A stretch of DNA of 64,000 bases from Brevibacillus sp. SYP-B805. GTDB lineage: Bacteria > Bacillota > Bacilli > Brevibacillales > Brevibacillaceae. Below, piece by piece: positions 18,462-27,774 of the stretch. Location: positions 62,001 through 126,000 of the forward strand of contig NZ_JAALGD010000002.1 of NCBI RefSeq assembly GCF_011059135.1. The letters are read 5' to 3'. Under the pieces are notes generated by a model. It was not told where the DNA came from and did not search any database. It worked only from the letters and a program-made list of their open reading frames with translations. A program made the translations under genes and the position numbers. Within the stretch, counting starts at the first letter, position 1, and every line of letters starts with the position of its first letter.

Positions 18462-19373
18462 TTAATTTCTGTCTCTCCCTCGGCCGTCGCCGTTTCCTTT
18501 CTCATTGTCCCTGCCATTTCCTTTGTCGTTGCCTTTTTTGTCGTCGTCTTTCCCTTTGTTCTCCTTCTCATTTTTCCTGTCGCCGCCAGCCTCCCGCTTT
18601 TTTTCCGGATCGGGATTGTTCTTCTCTTTCTTATTGTCCTTGTCGTCATCTTTCTCCCGAATCGGTCTATCGTCGATGATGGCGGGTCTGGCGGGAGTCG
18701 CTGCCTTTCCTTTTTCATTCGCCGGGGTTGTGGCAACCGCCGGAGGGCTGTTCAGCTTCTGCGGCTTGGCGGCAGGGGCCTGTTTCTTGTTGGCTGGCGG
18801 GTTAGGTTGGGCGGGCTGCCCTTTCGCGGGCTGTTTGTTGTCAGGCTGCTGGGGCACATCGGGTTTGTCGGGCTGCTCCTGTGCCGGTGCCGACGGCTGG
18901 GGCTCGGTCTCAACCACAGCCGGCTTTTCTTCAACGGGGACGGGCCGACTACCGGTTCCGGTCCGATCGATAACGCCTTTCGCCATGACGAATATCCCCA
19001 GCAACAGGCAGGCTGCGGCTATGCCGGTTCCCACGCGCGCCAGCCACACCGGCAGCTGTTTGCGGCGGAACGGCTTCTTTTCCGGCTGTTTCCATTCCAG
19101 GACGGGCAGTTCCTCACGCATCGGCTTCACAGCGGCAGCCGCAGGCTTTACCGATGCTTTTTCCAACTGCGGCAGGATGGCGTCTACCAGACTGTATGGG
19201 GGGGTAACGGGAGGCAGTTCCGCCAGCTGCATCGATACTCTTCTCAGGCGTTCCTGCATGAGCTGCAGATCCGGATTTGAGGAGAGCAGCGCCTGCAGCC
19301 TTTCTTTTTCCTCCCACGAAAGATCATTGTCCAAATCGCGCTGAAGCAGCTCCATATCCGCTTCTCTGAGCAT
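18462..19373 (-). CDS. Membrane-anchored anti-sigma-like protein with a low-complexity tail
   Basis: 303 aa. N-terminal helical cytoplasmic domain (ELLQRDLDNDLSWEEKERLQ..., resembling the cytoplasmic part of anti-sigma factors but without zinc-binding Cys/His), one membrane helix at about residues 110-131 (ARVGTGIAAACLLLGIFVMA), then a Pro/Gln/Lys-rich region and a tail of Lys, Asp, Glu, Asn, Gly and Arg repeats from about residue 230 to the end. The start shares one base (TGATG) with the stop of the sigma gene. The charged tail probably lies outside, in the wall. Anti-sigma role is inferred from order and topology. Confidence 0.78.
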   Translation of the reverse strand: MLREADMELLQRDLDNDLSWEEKERLQALLSSNPDLQLMQERLRRVSMQLAELPPVTPPYSLVDAILPQLEKASVKPAAAAVKPMREELPVLEWKQPEKKPFRRKQLPVWLARVGTGIAAACLLLGIFVMAKGVIDRTGTGSRPVPVEEKPAVVETEPQPSAPAQEQPDKPDVPQQPDNKQPAKGQPAQPNPPANKKQAPAAKPQKLNSPPAVATTPANEKGKAATPARPAIIDDRPIREKDDDKDNKKEKNNPDPEKKREAGGDRKNEKENKGKDDDKKGNDKGNGRDNEKGNGDGRGRDRN

Positions 19374-19918
19374 CAGCCAATCCCCCCTTTCTGGTAGTCA
19401 TGCAGCAGTTCCTGCAGCTGCTGCCTCGCCCGGAACAAATACGATTTCACGGTATTAAGCGGAAGCTCCAGGGTATCCGCGATCTCCTGATAGGAGAGAT
19501 CCTGCAGATAGCGCAGGAGCACGACCATCCGATACTGATGCGGCAGTTTGGCAATCGCCCGCTGAATATCGCTTGCCATGCTGCTCGCGAGAATTTCATC
19601 CTCCACATTCTGACGGTCCATCAGCGTCATTTCGTGCTCTTCGATCGAGACCGTCTCCTTTTTCGCCCGGAATTTGTCCATGCAGACGTTGCTGACGATT
19701 CGCTGCACCCACGTCGAAAATTTCGCTTTCTCTTGATAGGTGTCAATTTTGCGGTATATTCGGATCAATGCTTCCTGTGAAGCGTCAAGCGCATCTTGTT
19801 CGTTTCCTAGAATGTAGTACGCACTGCGGTACACAGAGTGTTCGATGGAACGGAGCAGCTCGACCATCGCATCATGATCGCCGGACTGCGCTCTTCTGAC
19901 CAGCTCTGCTTCGCGCAT
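19373..19918 (-). CDS. ECF-type RNA polymerase sigma factor (SigW-like)
   Basis: 181 aa. Region 2: AYYILGNEQDALDASQEALIRIYRKI and STWVQRIVSNVCMDKFR. Region 4: YRMVVLLRYLQDLSYQEIADTLELPLNTVKSYLFRAR. Starts 33 bp after comEC and shares one base with the membrane protein gene downstream. A third sigma/anti-sigma pair, placed in the comEC-holA interval where B. subtilis has only yqzM. Confidence 0.9.
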   Translation of the reverse strand: MREAELVRRAQSGDHDAMVELLRSIEHSVYRSAYYILGNEQDALDASQEALIRIYRKIDTYQEKAKFSTWVQRIVSNVCMDKFRAKKETVSIEEHEMTLMDRQNVEDEILASSMASDIQRAIAKLPHQYRMVVLLRYLQDLSYQEIADTLELPLNTVKSYLFRARQQLQELLHDYQKGGIG

Positions 19919-19951
19919 ATTCTCCTCTCCCCTCTACAGACGCGAGGCCTC

Positions 19952-22363
19952 TCAAAAAGGTTGCATCGGGCGCTGTACCAAAATCTGCGTCTGCCAGATC
20001 ATTTTTTCCGGCTGGACGATCAGGGTGATCCCCCCTTGCCGGTCGGTCCGGTAGACATTGGCATCAACGTCTGCTAATCTTTGCAACACCACCGCTGAGG
20101 GATGTCCATATCGGTTGTGGCGGCCGACGGAAATCACGGCCGCCTTCGGTTTGATACGCTGCAGCAATGCCGGTGTGGTGGACGTGCGGCTCCCGTGGTG
20201 GCCCACCTTCAGCACGTCAACGGGCGGCAGCCTTTCCTGAAGCAGGGCGTTTTCGCCGCTTTCTTCCAGGTCGCCGGTGAATAACAGGTTCGTATCGTAA
20301 GCGGACAGCAGCATCACCACCGATGCATTGTTGCCGCTCCATTCGCTGCCCGGCCCGGGATGCAGCCATGTCCATCTCACATGCGGATTGTCCTGCCAGC
20401 TGTCGCCCGGTTTGCCGGTCCATATGGGTACGTGGCGGTCTTGCAATGCCTTGATCACTTGTTGTTCCGTTTCTGACGGTGGTTCGCCATTGACCAGCGC
20501 AGCGCCGACAGAAACATACGGCAGGATGGCAGGCAAGCCGCCGACATGATCTTCATCACCGTGCGTCATGATCAAGATATCGATATGTTCGATGCCTCGT
20601 GCACGCAAAAAGGGGAGCAAAACATCCTTGCCAACCTCGTAAGGATCGCGTTTTTTCCGCCACGCTTCCTCCTGTTGGAAGCGCGGCGTGCCACCCCCAT
20701 CTATCAAGTATACCCTCTCTTTGCCAACCTCGACAACGATGGAATCTCCCTGACCCACGTCGAGGAAGGTGATGCGCACCTCGTCCCGGCCGGTGAACGG
20801 CTGCCGGGCCATGCACAGGAACAGCGCCAGACACAGCCCGTACGCAAGCAGGTCGCGCCTGCGGTGATAGCCATTTTTCCACAACAGCGGCAGCATCCAC
20901 AAAAAGAAAAAATAGGCGGCGAGCCATACCCCATCCGGATGGGGCCAGTGCCGAAAGGGCAGAAGCAGCTGGTCCAGCCGGTCGAACGCCTGATGGATCC
21001 AATGCAGCAGGAACGCGGCACCACGCGCCGGCAGAATGGCCATGGCGGGATGAACCATGCCGAGCAGGAGGGCGATCAGGCCGAGGGGCAGCACAACCGC
21101 GGACAGCAGGGGAACGGCGAGCAGGTTTATCGGAAGCGATAACGGTGAAAACTGATGAAACCAATAGATGAGCAGCGGAAACGAAACCAGCTGCGCGGAC
21201 AGCGTAACGGCCAAGAGCGAGCGAAGCCAGGCGAGTTTGGGAGAGGGCAGGCTCATCAGCAGCGGAACGAACTCGATCAGCCCCAGCGTGACGCCAAACG
21301 ACAGCTGGAATCCGGCCTGCCACAGCTGATACGGATCATAGGCGAGCATGAGCAGGAAGGATGCCGCCCACATCTCGCGGACATCTCCCCGACGGCCGCC
21401 GAACTGGGCCAATAGTCCGAGAACGCCCATCACTCCCGCCCGCACGGCGGATGAACTCGCCCCCACCAGCGGCACGTAAAGGGCGATAACGCACATGGTC
21501 ACAAGCAGCGCGGTTTGGCGGGAGAGGCCGCAGCGTTCCGCGAGCCAGAGAGCCAGGCTGCCGAGGATCGTGACATGAAGCCCCGAGATGGCCAAGACGT
21601 GCAGGGCCCCCAGATTGGCGTACACCTGCTGCAGTTCCGGCGAGAGGTCCGTCTGCAGTCCCAGCAGCAGCGACTTCATATATCCCGCCGTGTCCGGGTC
21701 GGGAAAGAGCGCTTCCACCTTCTTGCCCAGCGCGATCTGCCAGCCGCGGAAAACAGATGACAGGCTCCCCGTCCCCGGCTCCACCCGCACAGACGCGAAG
21801 GAGGCCGTCCCTGTGACGGAGATTCCCTGCCACCGCAGATAGCGGGCATAATCGAAGCCATGGGGGTTGCGGGCGGGATCCGGTACCGCCAGCGTCACCT
21901 CTCCCCGCCACCGCTGGCCGATCCGCCAGCTCTCCACCGGCTCGATCTGGCTTTTTTCCGTCAAGAGCACCCGCATCGCGATGCGTTCGGCACGGGGAAG
22001 CTTCGCCAATGAGCCGCCCGGGTCGCCGGCATCCTCCGCAGCCAAGGCAAACCGGGCCGTATCACCGTCCCGGATGACCGGCGAATCGATCGTTCCTGCC
22101 AGAACAAGGGTGCGCCCCTCCGCCGCCGCTCCCCACAGGGAAGAGCGGTGCTGCTGGTCATAGCAGGCAAAGTAGAAGGCGGCCGCGCCTGCCGCAAGCA
22201 GGAAGAGGGCTGCCTTCCTCCCCCATGCTTTCCTGCCGGACAGAAAGAGCGCCGGGACGATGGCCGCACTGAGCGCCCATAGAAAAGGAGGCAGATACAC
22301 AACCGCCAGGAAGCCGGCAGTTACGGCCAGGCTCAGCGAAAAAAACATCCCCCGTTTCCACAT
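19952..22363 (-). CDS. comEC: ComEC/Rec2 DNA-uptake channel
   Basis: 803 aa from ATG 22363; TTG 22366 has a better-spaced GGAGGGG (9 nt) and may be used, while the frame is open to 22492 without a ribosome site. Several membrane helices, an OB-like external domain, the competence domain (LLLGLQTDLSPELQQVYANLGALHVLAISGLHVTILG), then a C-terminal metallo-beta-lactamase domain with FLDVGQGDSIVV, THGDEDHVGG, LFTGDLEESGE, KVGHHGSRTSTT and GRHNRYGHPS. Forms the inner-membrane pore for transforming DNA; the C-terminal domain may degrade the non-transported strand. comEA is nearby but on the other strand and comEB is absent. Confidence 0.94.
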   Translation of the reverse strand: MWKRGMFFSLSLAVTAGFLAVVYLPPFLWALSAAIVPALFLSGRKAWGRKAALFLLAAGAAAFYFACYDQQHRSSLWGAAAEGRTLVLAGTIDSPVIRDGDTARFALAAEDAGDPGGSLAKLPRAERIAMRVLLTEKSQIEPVESWRIGQRWRGEVTLAVPDPARNPHGFDYARYLRWQGISVTGTASFASVRVEPGTGSLSSVFRGWQIALGKKVEALFPDPDTAGYMKSLLLGLQTDLSPELQQVYANLGALHVLAISGLHVTILGSLALWLAERCGLSRQTALLVTMCVIALYVPLVGASSSAVRAGVMGVLGLLAQFGGRRGDVREMWAASFLLMLAYDPYQLWQAGFQLSFGVTLGLIEFVPLLMSLPSPKLAWLRSLLAVTLSAQLVSFPLLIYWFHQFSPLSLPINLLAVPLLSAVVLPLGLIALLLGMVHPAMAILPARGAAFLLHWIHQAFDRLDQLLLPFRHWPHPDGVWLAAYFFFLWMLPLLWKNGYHRRRDLLAYGLCLALFLCMARQPFTGRDEVRITFLDVGQGDSIVVEVGKERVYLIDGGGTPRFQQEEAWRKKRDPYEVGKDVLLPFLRARGIEHIDILIMTHGDEDHVGGLPAILPYVSVGAALVNGEPPSETEQQVIKALQDRHVPIWTGKPGDSWQDNPHVRWTWLHPGPGSEWSGNNASVVMLLSAYDTNLLFTGDLEESGENALLQERLPPVDVLKVGHHGSRTSTTPALLQRIKPKAAVISVGRHNRYGHPSAVVLQRLADVDANVYRTDRQGGITLIVQPEKMIWQTQILVQRPMQPF

Positions 22364-22559
22364 CAACTCGGTTTTCCCCTCCATTTTGTTTGCCGTTAGC
22401 ATAAAGCAGGAAAACCGGACAGAAAAAGCGCTTGACCGCTGGCAGAAGGGCAAAAATCGGTCTATCATGATAGAAAAACGGCAAGCCGCCAAAGGAGAGA
22501 AACCGAGTCACATTTCATTTCCCCGGCGAGTAATCCGCCCGATTGGGTATTTTGTGAGA

Positions 22560-22588
22560 TTGCACTGCCCTGTCAGAAGTGATAGATT
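22560..22588 (+). promoter_or_regulatory. Promoter of asnB
   Basis: -35 TTGCAC (22560-22565), 17-bp spacer, -10 TAGATT (22583-22588). Confidence 0.5.
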
Positions 22589-22635
22589 TAGCTATATCGC
22601 AATTTGAAGTTCTCTGAGAGGAAGAAAATCATCAT

Positions 22636-24564
22636 ATGTGTGGAATCGTAGCCCTTTTCAATAAACGGCAGCAGCCCGTCCAGCTTGATACGATCAGCGC
22701 GATGACCAACGTCATCCTGCACCGCGGACCCGACGACGACGGGTTTCATCTGGAGGAGAACATCGCCCTGGGCTTTCGCCGCCTCAGCATCATCGACGTA
22801 GCCGGCGGCCATCAGCCGCTTTTCAACGAGACAAAAGAGCTGTGGATCATCGGCAACGGTGAAATCTACAACTATAAAGAGCTGCAGAAGTGGCTGACAG
22901 AGCGCGGCCATGTTTTTCATACCGATTCGGACATTGAGACCATCCTCCACCTTTATGAAGAGGTCGGTTTCGACGCGCCCAAACATCTGCGCGGCATGTT
23001 CGGCTTCACCATCTGGGACAGCCGGCGCAAGCTTCTCTTCGGGGCACGCGACCACTTCGGGATCAAGCCGCTCTACTATACGGAGACCGCCGATGCCATC
23101 GCCGTCGGCAGCGAGATCAAAAGCCTGCTGGAACTGCCCGATGTGAAAAGGGAAGTGAATCAGACGGCTTTTTACCATTATTTGACCTTCCAGTATGTTC
23201 CCGATCCGGAGACCATGTACCGGGGAATTTATCGGGTGCCCCCCGCCCATTACTTCGTCATCGAGCATGACCGGATCCGGACGGAACGCTATTGGGATGT
23301 GGCGTTCCAGCCTGATGAAAGCAAACCGTTCTCGTACTTTGTGGAAGGCACCCGCGCGATCCTGCTGGAATCCGTCGACAAGCACCGCGTCAGCGAAGTG
23401 CCCCGCGGCGCCTTTCTCTCCAGCGGCGTCGATTCCAGCAGCATCGTGGCCATGCTGCGCACCTTCGAGCCGGTGAAAACCTTCTCCGTCGGTTCCGACA
23501 TTCCCGGCTACAGCGAATTGGACTATGCGCGGCGCACCGCCCAGTATCTGGGGACGGAGCATCACGAAATCATCGTGAACGCCCGGCAGTATATGAATGA
23601 ACTGCCCCGGCTGGTCTGGCATCAGGACGAGCCGGTCGCCGATCCGTCCGCCATCCTCCTCTATTTCGTCGCCGAGCTGGCGAGTCAGCATGTGACGGTG
23701 GTGCTGTCCGGTGAAGGGGCCGATGAATTTTTCGGCGGCTACAACATTTATCGGGAGCCCCACTCGCTGCGGATGTTTGCCCATATGCCGGGCTGGATGA
23801 AGCGTTCGCTGCGGCAGCTGGCCGAGAAGCTGCCCGATCATGTGAAAGGCAAGAGCTTCCTCATTCGCGGTTCCAAGTCTGTGGAGGAACGCTTCTTTGG
23901 CAACGCCCTGATTTTTTCCGAGGAACTGAAAGCGCAGGTCGTCATGGAAGACATCTTCCGTTCCGCCAGCTACCGTTCCCCGCTCACCGTCACGGAAGAG
24001 ATTTATCGCCGGGCAAGCGATTATGATGACGTGACCAAGATGCAGTATCTGGACATCCACACCTGGCTTCGGGGCAATATCCTGATGAAGGCCGACAAGA
24101 TGACGATGGCCAATTCCCTGGAGCTGCGCGTGCCGTTTATCGACACCAAGGTGTTTGAGTTCGCCGCGACGATCCCGACGAAATACAAGATCGCCAACGG
24201 CACGACCAAGCATGTCCTGCGGGAAGCGATGAAGGAGTTCCTGCCTCCCGAGATCAAGACGCGCCCCAAACTGGGCTTCCCTGTACCGACACGCCAATGG
24301 CTGAAGGACGAATTTTATCAATGGGCCAAGGAGCTGATCTTCGAGGCGAAGGTTGACGAGCTGATCAACAAGGCGTTTGTCCTGTATATGCTGGATGAAC
24401 ACCGCGAAGGAAAAGCCGATTACAGCCGCAAGATCTGGACCATCCTCATCTTCATGCTCTGGCACCAAATCTTCATCGAGCAAAAATATGCGTTTGAACC
24501 GTATGTGAGCCCGTCCGTAGAAGTCCGGAAAAGACGGTCTGCCGAACTGCAGCCGATCGGATAA
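22636..24564 (+). CDS. asnB: Glutamine-hydrolysing asparagine synthetase
   Basis: 642 aa. Catalytic Cys2 (MCGIVALF) and the class-II amidotransferase domain (residues 1-210, with HRGPDDDG, NGEIYNY, GMFGFTIWD), then the ATP-pyrophosphatase synthetase domain with the PP-motif FLSSGVDSSSI and LSGEGADEFFGGY. Makes asparagine from aspartate, glutamine and ATP; some Bacillus members instead amidate the cell wall or act in sporulation (AsnO), which cannot be told apart here. AGAGGAAG lies 11 nt before the ATG. Stands alone between promoter and terminator, and is inserted between the com genes compared with B. subtilis. Confidence 0.95.
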   Translation: MCGIVALFNKRQQPVQLDTISAMTNVILHRGPDDDGFHLEENIALGFRRLSIIDVAGGHQPLFNETKELWIIGNGEIYNYKELQKWLTERGHVFHTDSDIETILHLYEEVGFDAPKHLRGMFGFTIWDSRRKLLFGARDHFGIKPLYYTETADAIAVGSEIKSLLELPDVKREVNQTAFYHYLTFQYVPDPETMYRGIYRVPPAHYFVIEHDRIRTERYWDVAFQPDESKPFSYFVEGTRAILLESVDKHRVSEVPRGAFLSSGVDSSSIVAMLRTFEPVKTFSVGSDIPGYSELDYARRTAQYLGTEHHEIIVNARQYMNELPRLVWHQDEPVADPSAILLYFVAELASQHVTVVLSGEGADEFFGGYNIYREPHSLRMFAHMPGWMKRSLRQLAEKLPDHVKGKSFLIRGSKSVEERFFGNALIFSEELKAQVVMEDIFRSASYRSPLTVTEEIYRRASDYDDVTKMQYLDIHTWLRGNILMKADKMTMANSLELRVPFIDTKVFEFAATIPTKYKIANGTTKHVLREAMKEFLPPEIKTRPKLGFPVPTRQWLKDEFYQWAKELIFEAKVDELINKAFVLYMLDEHREGKADYSRKIWTILIFMLWHQIFIEQKYAFEPYVSPSVEVRKRRSAELQPIG

Positions 24565-24577
24565 CCGAATAAAAGAG

Positions 24578-24612
24578 ATGCAGCCCGGCGAATAAACGGG
24601 CTGCATTTTTTT
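24578..24612 (+). terminator. Terminator of asnB
   Basis: Perfect 10-bp arms ATGCAGCCCG (24578-24587) and CGGGCTGCAT (24597-24606) followed by seven Ts. Confidence 0.92.
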
Positions 24613-24645
24613 GTGTATGGGAAAAAGGCATGAAATGACGCATCC

Positions 24646-24939
24646 TCATTCCGGAATTCCTTCTTTTTTATCAGACAGCGACAAATACATGTTCACGACG
24701 GCTCGGGCCAGACAGGCAGACGAATCCACAATGCAAAGATGTTCCCGTTTCTTGTCCGTGACAACATTCAAATCTGTACAAGCGATGATCACCGCATCCG
24801 CGGTCTCGGCCAAATCGGAACGGAGTTTTTCCCACAATGGAATGGCCTTATTAATTTGGCCTGTTTTTATGTTTGCTATCATTTGATTGACAGCCGTTTG
24901 CCAGCTTTCCTTGTGAACATAATCAAGTCCACATTTCAA
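24646..24939 (-). pseudogene. C-terminal remnant of an aspartate/glutamate racemase
   Basis: About 97 aa remain. The stretch ADAVIIACTDLNVV keeps the second catalytic-Cys motif of the family (CT), and IVDSSACLARAVVN matches its C-terminus. In-frame codons continue upstream to about 25000 (GIYHEALLKCGLDYV, typical of the middle of such racemases), but the first half with the N-terminal catalytic Cys is missing, cut off where comEA begins. No good start codon or ribosome site. Probably the scar of a rearrangement that also inverted comEA. Confidence 0.65.
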
Positions 24940-25041
24940 TAAAGCCTCGTGATAGATGCCGGATTGATCATTTTTCTTTGCATCCCCTCTCTTTCTTTGA
25001 TTAGGGTGGAATCAGCAAAAGGATGGAAAGGTGGTATCTGC

Positions 25042-25725
25042 GTGCTGTATGAAATCTGGGAACGGTACGGGCGCTGGCTGTCGGCTGCGGGAATCCTGCT
25101 GTTTCTCGGGCTCAGTTTTTATTTGTACCGGGGAGCAGAACGTACAGGGTCTCTGCCGCTGGAGACACCTGTTTATGCGGCAGAGGTGAAGGATGCCGGG
25201 CAGGAAAGAAATGATGAGCAGAACGGCACGATCCCCCCGCAGCAAGAATCCGCCCCTCCGATGTATGCCGACATCAAGGGAAGTGTCAAACGGCCGGGCA
25301 TGTACGCCTTTCAGCCCAACGAACGGGTCGCCCATCTTCTTGCCAAGGCGGGGGGACTTACCCCTGAGGCGGACCCGCTGCAGGTCAATCTGGCCCAGCC
25401 GCTGACCGATGGCATGTCCATATGGATCCCCGCCAAAGGAGAGAAAGGAAACGCCTCTTTCCCCTGCGCCCCTCCGCAAAGCCTGCATCCGGCGCAGCGG
25501 ACAGCGGCTGCGGGGGCAGCCCCTTCGACAGGAAAAGTAAACATCAACACGGCGACACTGCAGGAACTGCAGACGCTGCCCGGCATCGGTGAGACGCGCG
25601 CACAAGCCATTCTCGCCTATCGGGAGAAGAACGGGCCGTTTGACAAACCGGAACAGTTGAAGAACATCGCCGGAATCGGCGACAAAACGTTTGAGCGGCT
25701 GAAGGACAGGGTCGTGGTGAAATAG
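25042..25725 (+). CDS. comEA: ComEA DNA-uptake receptor
   Basis: 227 aa from GTG 25042 (GGAAAGGTGG at 7-nt spacing; the longer frame from 24949 has no site). One N-terminal membrane helix (WLSAAGILLFLGLSFYLY), a SLBB-type domain (ADIKGSVKRPGMYAF to MSIWIPAKG), a short Ala/Pro linker and a C-terminal helix-hairpin-helix DNA-binding domain (KVNINTATLQELQTLPGIGETRAQAI, then LKNIAGIGDKTFERLKD). Binds incoming DNA on the outer face of the membrane and passes it to ComEC. Unusually it is read opposite to comEC and together with comER. Confidence 0.95.
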   Translation: MLYEIWERYGRWLSAAGILLFLGLSFYLYRGAERTGSLPLETPVYAAEVKDAGQERNDEQNGTIPPQQESAPPMYADIKGSVKRPGMYAFQPNERVAHLLAKAGGLTPEADPLQVNLAQPLTDGMSIWIPAKGEKGNASFPCAPPQSLHPAQRTAAAGAAPSTGKVNINTATLQELQTLPGIGETRAQAILAYREKNGPFDKPEQLKNIAGIGDKTFERLKDRVVVK

Positions 25726-25794
25726 CCCCATTCCGTCATGATCTCCACGCTTGGTTCATACAATGTCAGGAGAAGAGAGGATGGAGGGATTCAC

Positions 25795-26628
25795 ATGCAC
25801 ATTGGGTTTGTCGGGACCGGCAGCATGGGAAGCTTGTTGATCGACGCCTTCATCGCCGCTCAAGCCGTCCCCCCCAGGCAGATCATCGCATCCAACCGCA
25901 CCCTTTCCAAAGCGGAGAAGCTGGCCGAGCGTCATCCCGGCTTGCAGGTCGCCGGGGATAACACAGAGGTTGCCCGCAGCGCACAGCTTCTGCTGTTGTG
26001 CGTGAAGCCGTTTGAATACAGGCAGGCGCTGAACCAGCTGCGCGAGGCGCTGTCCCCGGAGCATATCCTCGTGACCATCACCAGTCCGGTGAAACTGCAC
26101 GAACTGGAACAGCTCGTCCCCTGCCAGGTGATACGCGTGGTACCCAGCATCACCAATGCGGCACACAGCGGTCTGACGCTGTTTGAGTATGGCGAACGCA
26201 CGACGCCGGAAGCAAGAAGCAGGGTGCTCTCGCTCTTTTCACGGATCAGCTGTCCGCTGGAAGTGGAAGAAAAATTTCTGCGCATCGCCTCGGATATCAG
26301 CAGCTGCGGTCCGGCATTTGTCAGCTATATCCTGCAGCACATGATTCAATCTGCCGTGGAGGAGACAGGGATTTCCCGGGAAGCTGCCACCTTTCTGACC
26401 ACGCAGATGATCATCGGCTTTGCGGATCTGTTGAAACGTGAGATCTTCACCCTGCCAGCCCTGCAGGAGCGGGTATGCGTGCCGGGCGGCATTACCGGCG
26501 AAGGTCTGATCGCCTTGGAAAACAGCATTCCCGGCGTGTTTAACGAGGTATTCAGAAGGACGCACGCCAAATTTGCCGAAGACAGGCATGAGATGAGCAG
26601 CCACCTGCTTGCAGACCCTACTTCATAA
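25795..26628 (+). CDS. comER: ComER, ProC-like late competence protein
   Basis: 277 aa from ATG 25795 (GGAGGG site; a frame from 25738 lacks one). N-terminal NAD(P)-binding Rossmann fold (HIGFVGTGSMGSLLIDAF), NRTLSKAEKLAERHP and the C-terminal helical domain of pyrroline-5-carboxylate reductases (VPGGITGEGLIALEN). The family resembles ProC but is a separate branch, and its enzymatic activity is unproven. It follows comEA by about 70 bp on the same strand; in B. subtilis the two genes diverge. Confidence 0.9.
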   Translation: MHIGFVGTGSMGSLLIDAFIAAQAVPPRQIIASNRTLSKAEKLAERHPGLQVAGDNTEVARSAQLLLLCVKPFEYRQALNQLREALSPEHILVTITSPVKLHELEQLVPCQVIRVVPSITNAAHSGLTLFEYGERTTPEARSRVLSLFSRISCPLEVEEKFLRIASDISSCGPAFVSYILQHMIQSAVEETGISREAATFLTTQMIIGFADLLKREIFTLPALQERVCVPGGITGEGLIALENSIPGVFNEVFRRTHAKFAEDRHEMSSHLLADPTS

Positions 26629-27649
26629 CACAATCCATGACCAGATTGCCGAAATCTTTTACATCCCGCAAATAGTCGTAACCAGGTGAGCTCCCCCATC
26701 TGTTATACATGCGGACCGCAACCAGATCGCAATCCGGCACAACCAGCAGCGTGGCTCCTGTGTAGCCCAGGATTTGATAGGAGCCGGCCGGCACCCGCTC
26801 TCCCAATTCCGTGCGGGCGGCAGGCAGGTCTTTGACAAACCATAAGTAACCGTTTTGCGGAGAATCCTTGTCTTCCAGTAACGGGCTTTGGATCGTGGTT
26901 GCCGTTTCGATCAGCGATGGGGGGACGATCTGCCTGCCTTCCATGTTGCCTTTCTTCAGGTGCAGGTACCCCCAATATGCCAGCTCACGGGTGCTCACAT
27001 ACAGATTCATGCCAGCTCCATCCGGGCTTTGATCAAGCTTGACAACCGGCGGCTCATGCGGCCCCATCACAAGCTGGACAAGCTCCGGCGCCGCCTCCGT
27101 CTGCCAGCCCGTTTCCGTCATTTGCAAAGGAGCGAATACCTGCTTCTGCAGGATGGCAGCCACGGTTTGACCGGTCGTTCGTTTCACGATTTCAGCCAGC
27201 ATCGCGATGCTTTCATTGCGATACTCCCAGGCTGTTCCTGCGGGAAACCGGCGGCAGAGATTCCCCTGCTCATCCGACCCAAGCCCATGCGTATGGGTAA
27301 GCAGATGGCGGATAGTTGTACCCGCTGCCACCTCCGGGTCCAATTCGGGGAGGTAGGCAAGGACGGGATCATCGATGCTGGCGATATCGCCGTTCAACAC
27401 GGCATAAGCTGCGGCAAACCCGAGATAGCTTTTGCGGACAGACGCCACATGAAAGCGGGAATCCGCCTGAACCGGCCGACTGTCCGCCGCCGGCCCGTGA
27501 CGCCCCCCGTAATGTTCCGTAACCACCTTGTCGCGGTGAATCACCATGACGGCCGTAGCGGAGCTGGACAGCACGTTTCCCATCCGCTCCACATGCTGGA
27601 CAACCTTGTCAAATTGGTCGGTTAGCTGTGTTGGCAGCCGCATCCGCAT
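26618..27649 (-). CDS. Serine hydrolase of the class C beta-lactamase family
   Basis: 343 aa, no signal peptide. Catalytic SxxK is SVRK in HVASVRKSYLG, the YxN motif is YRN in TAWEYRNESIAMLAEI, and the third motif is GYTG near residue 300. RHLLTHTHGLG is typical of this family of esterases and penicillin-binding-protein-like hydrolases. Substrate unknown. Its 3' end overlaps that of comER by 11 bp in convergent orientation. An insertion relative to the B. subtilis com order. Confidence 0.85.
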   Translation of the reverse strand: MRMRLPTQLTDQFDKVVQHVERMGNVLSSSATAVMVIHRDKVVTEHYGGRHGPAADSRPVQADSRFHVASVRKSYLGFAAAYAVLNGDIASIDDPVLAYLPELDPEVAAGTTIRHLLTHTHGLGSDEQGNLCRRFPAGTAWEYRNESIAMLAEIVKRTTGQTVAAILQKQVFAPLQMTETGWQTEAAPELVQLVMGPHEPPVVKLDQSPDGAGMNLYVSTRELAYWGYLHLKKGNMEGRQIVPPSLIETATTIQSPLLEDKDSPQNGYLWFVKDLPAARTELGERVPAGSYQILGYTGATLLVVPDCDLVAVRMYNRWGSSPGYDYLRDVKDFGNLVMDCVMK

Positions 27650-27714
27650 CTCTCCTTCATACGATCATTTGTTCCCATGCAACCATTATAACTCTTTTGC
27701 CAGTTTGCGGAAAG

Positions 27715-27742
27715 AAAAAAACCGCACAGAAACCTGTGCGGT
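27715..27742 (-). terminator. Second copy of the leuS-type terminator
   Basis: ACCGCACAG (27721-27729), AAAC loop, CTGTGCGGT (27734-27742), then seven Ts on the minus strand. The whole hairpin is repeated base for base at 27991-28012. It closes the region holding the structured-RNA candidate. Confidence 0.88.
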
Positions 27743-27774
27743 CAGACTGATGACAAACCTGTGAGAGGCATGGC

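Noticed and set aside
22588-24606. A 672-codon minus-strand open frame over asnB
   Set aside because: Pure antisense of asnB, which has all catalytic motifs; no start site or family.
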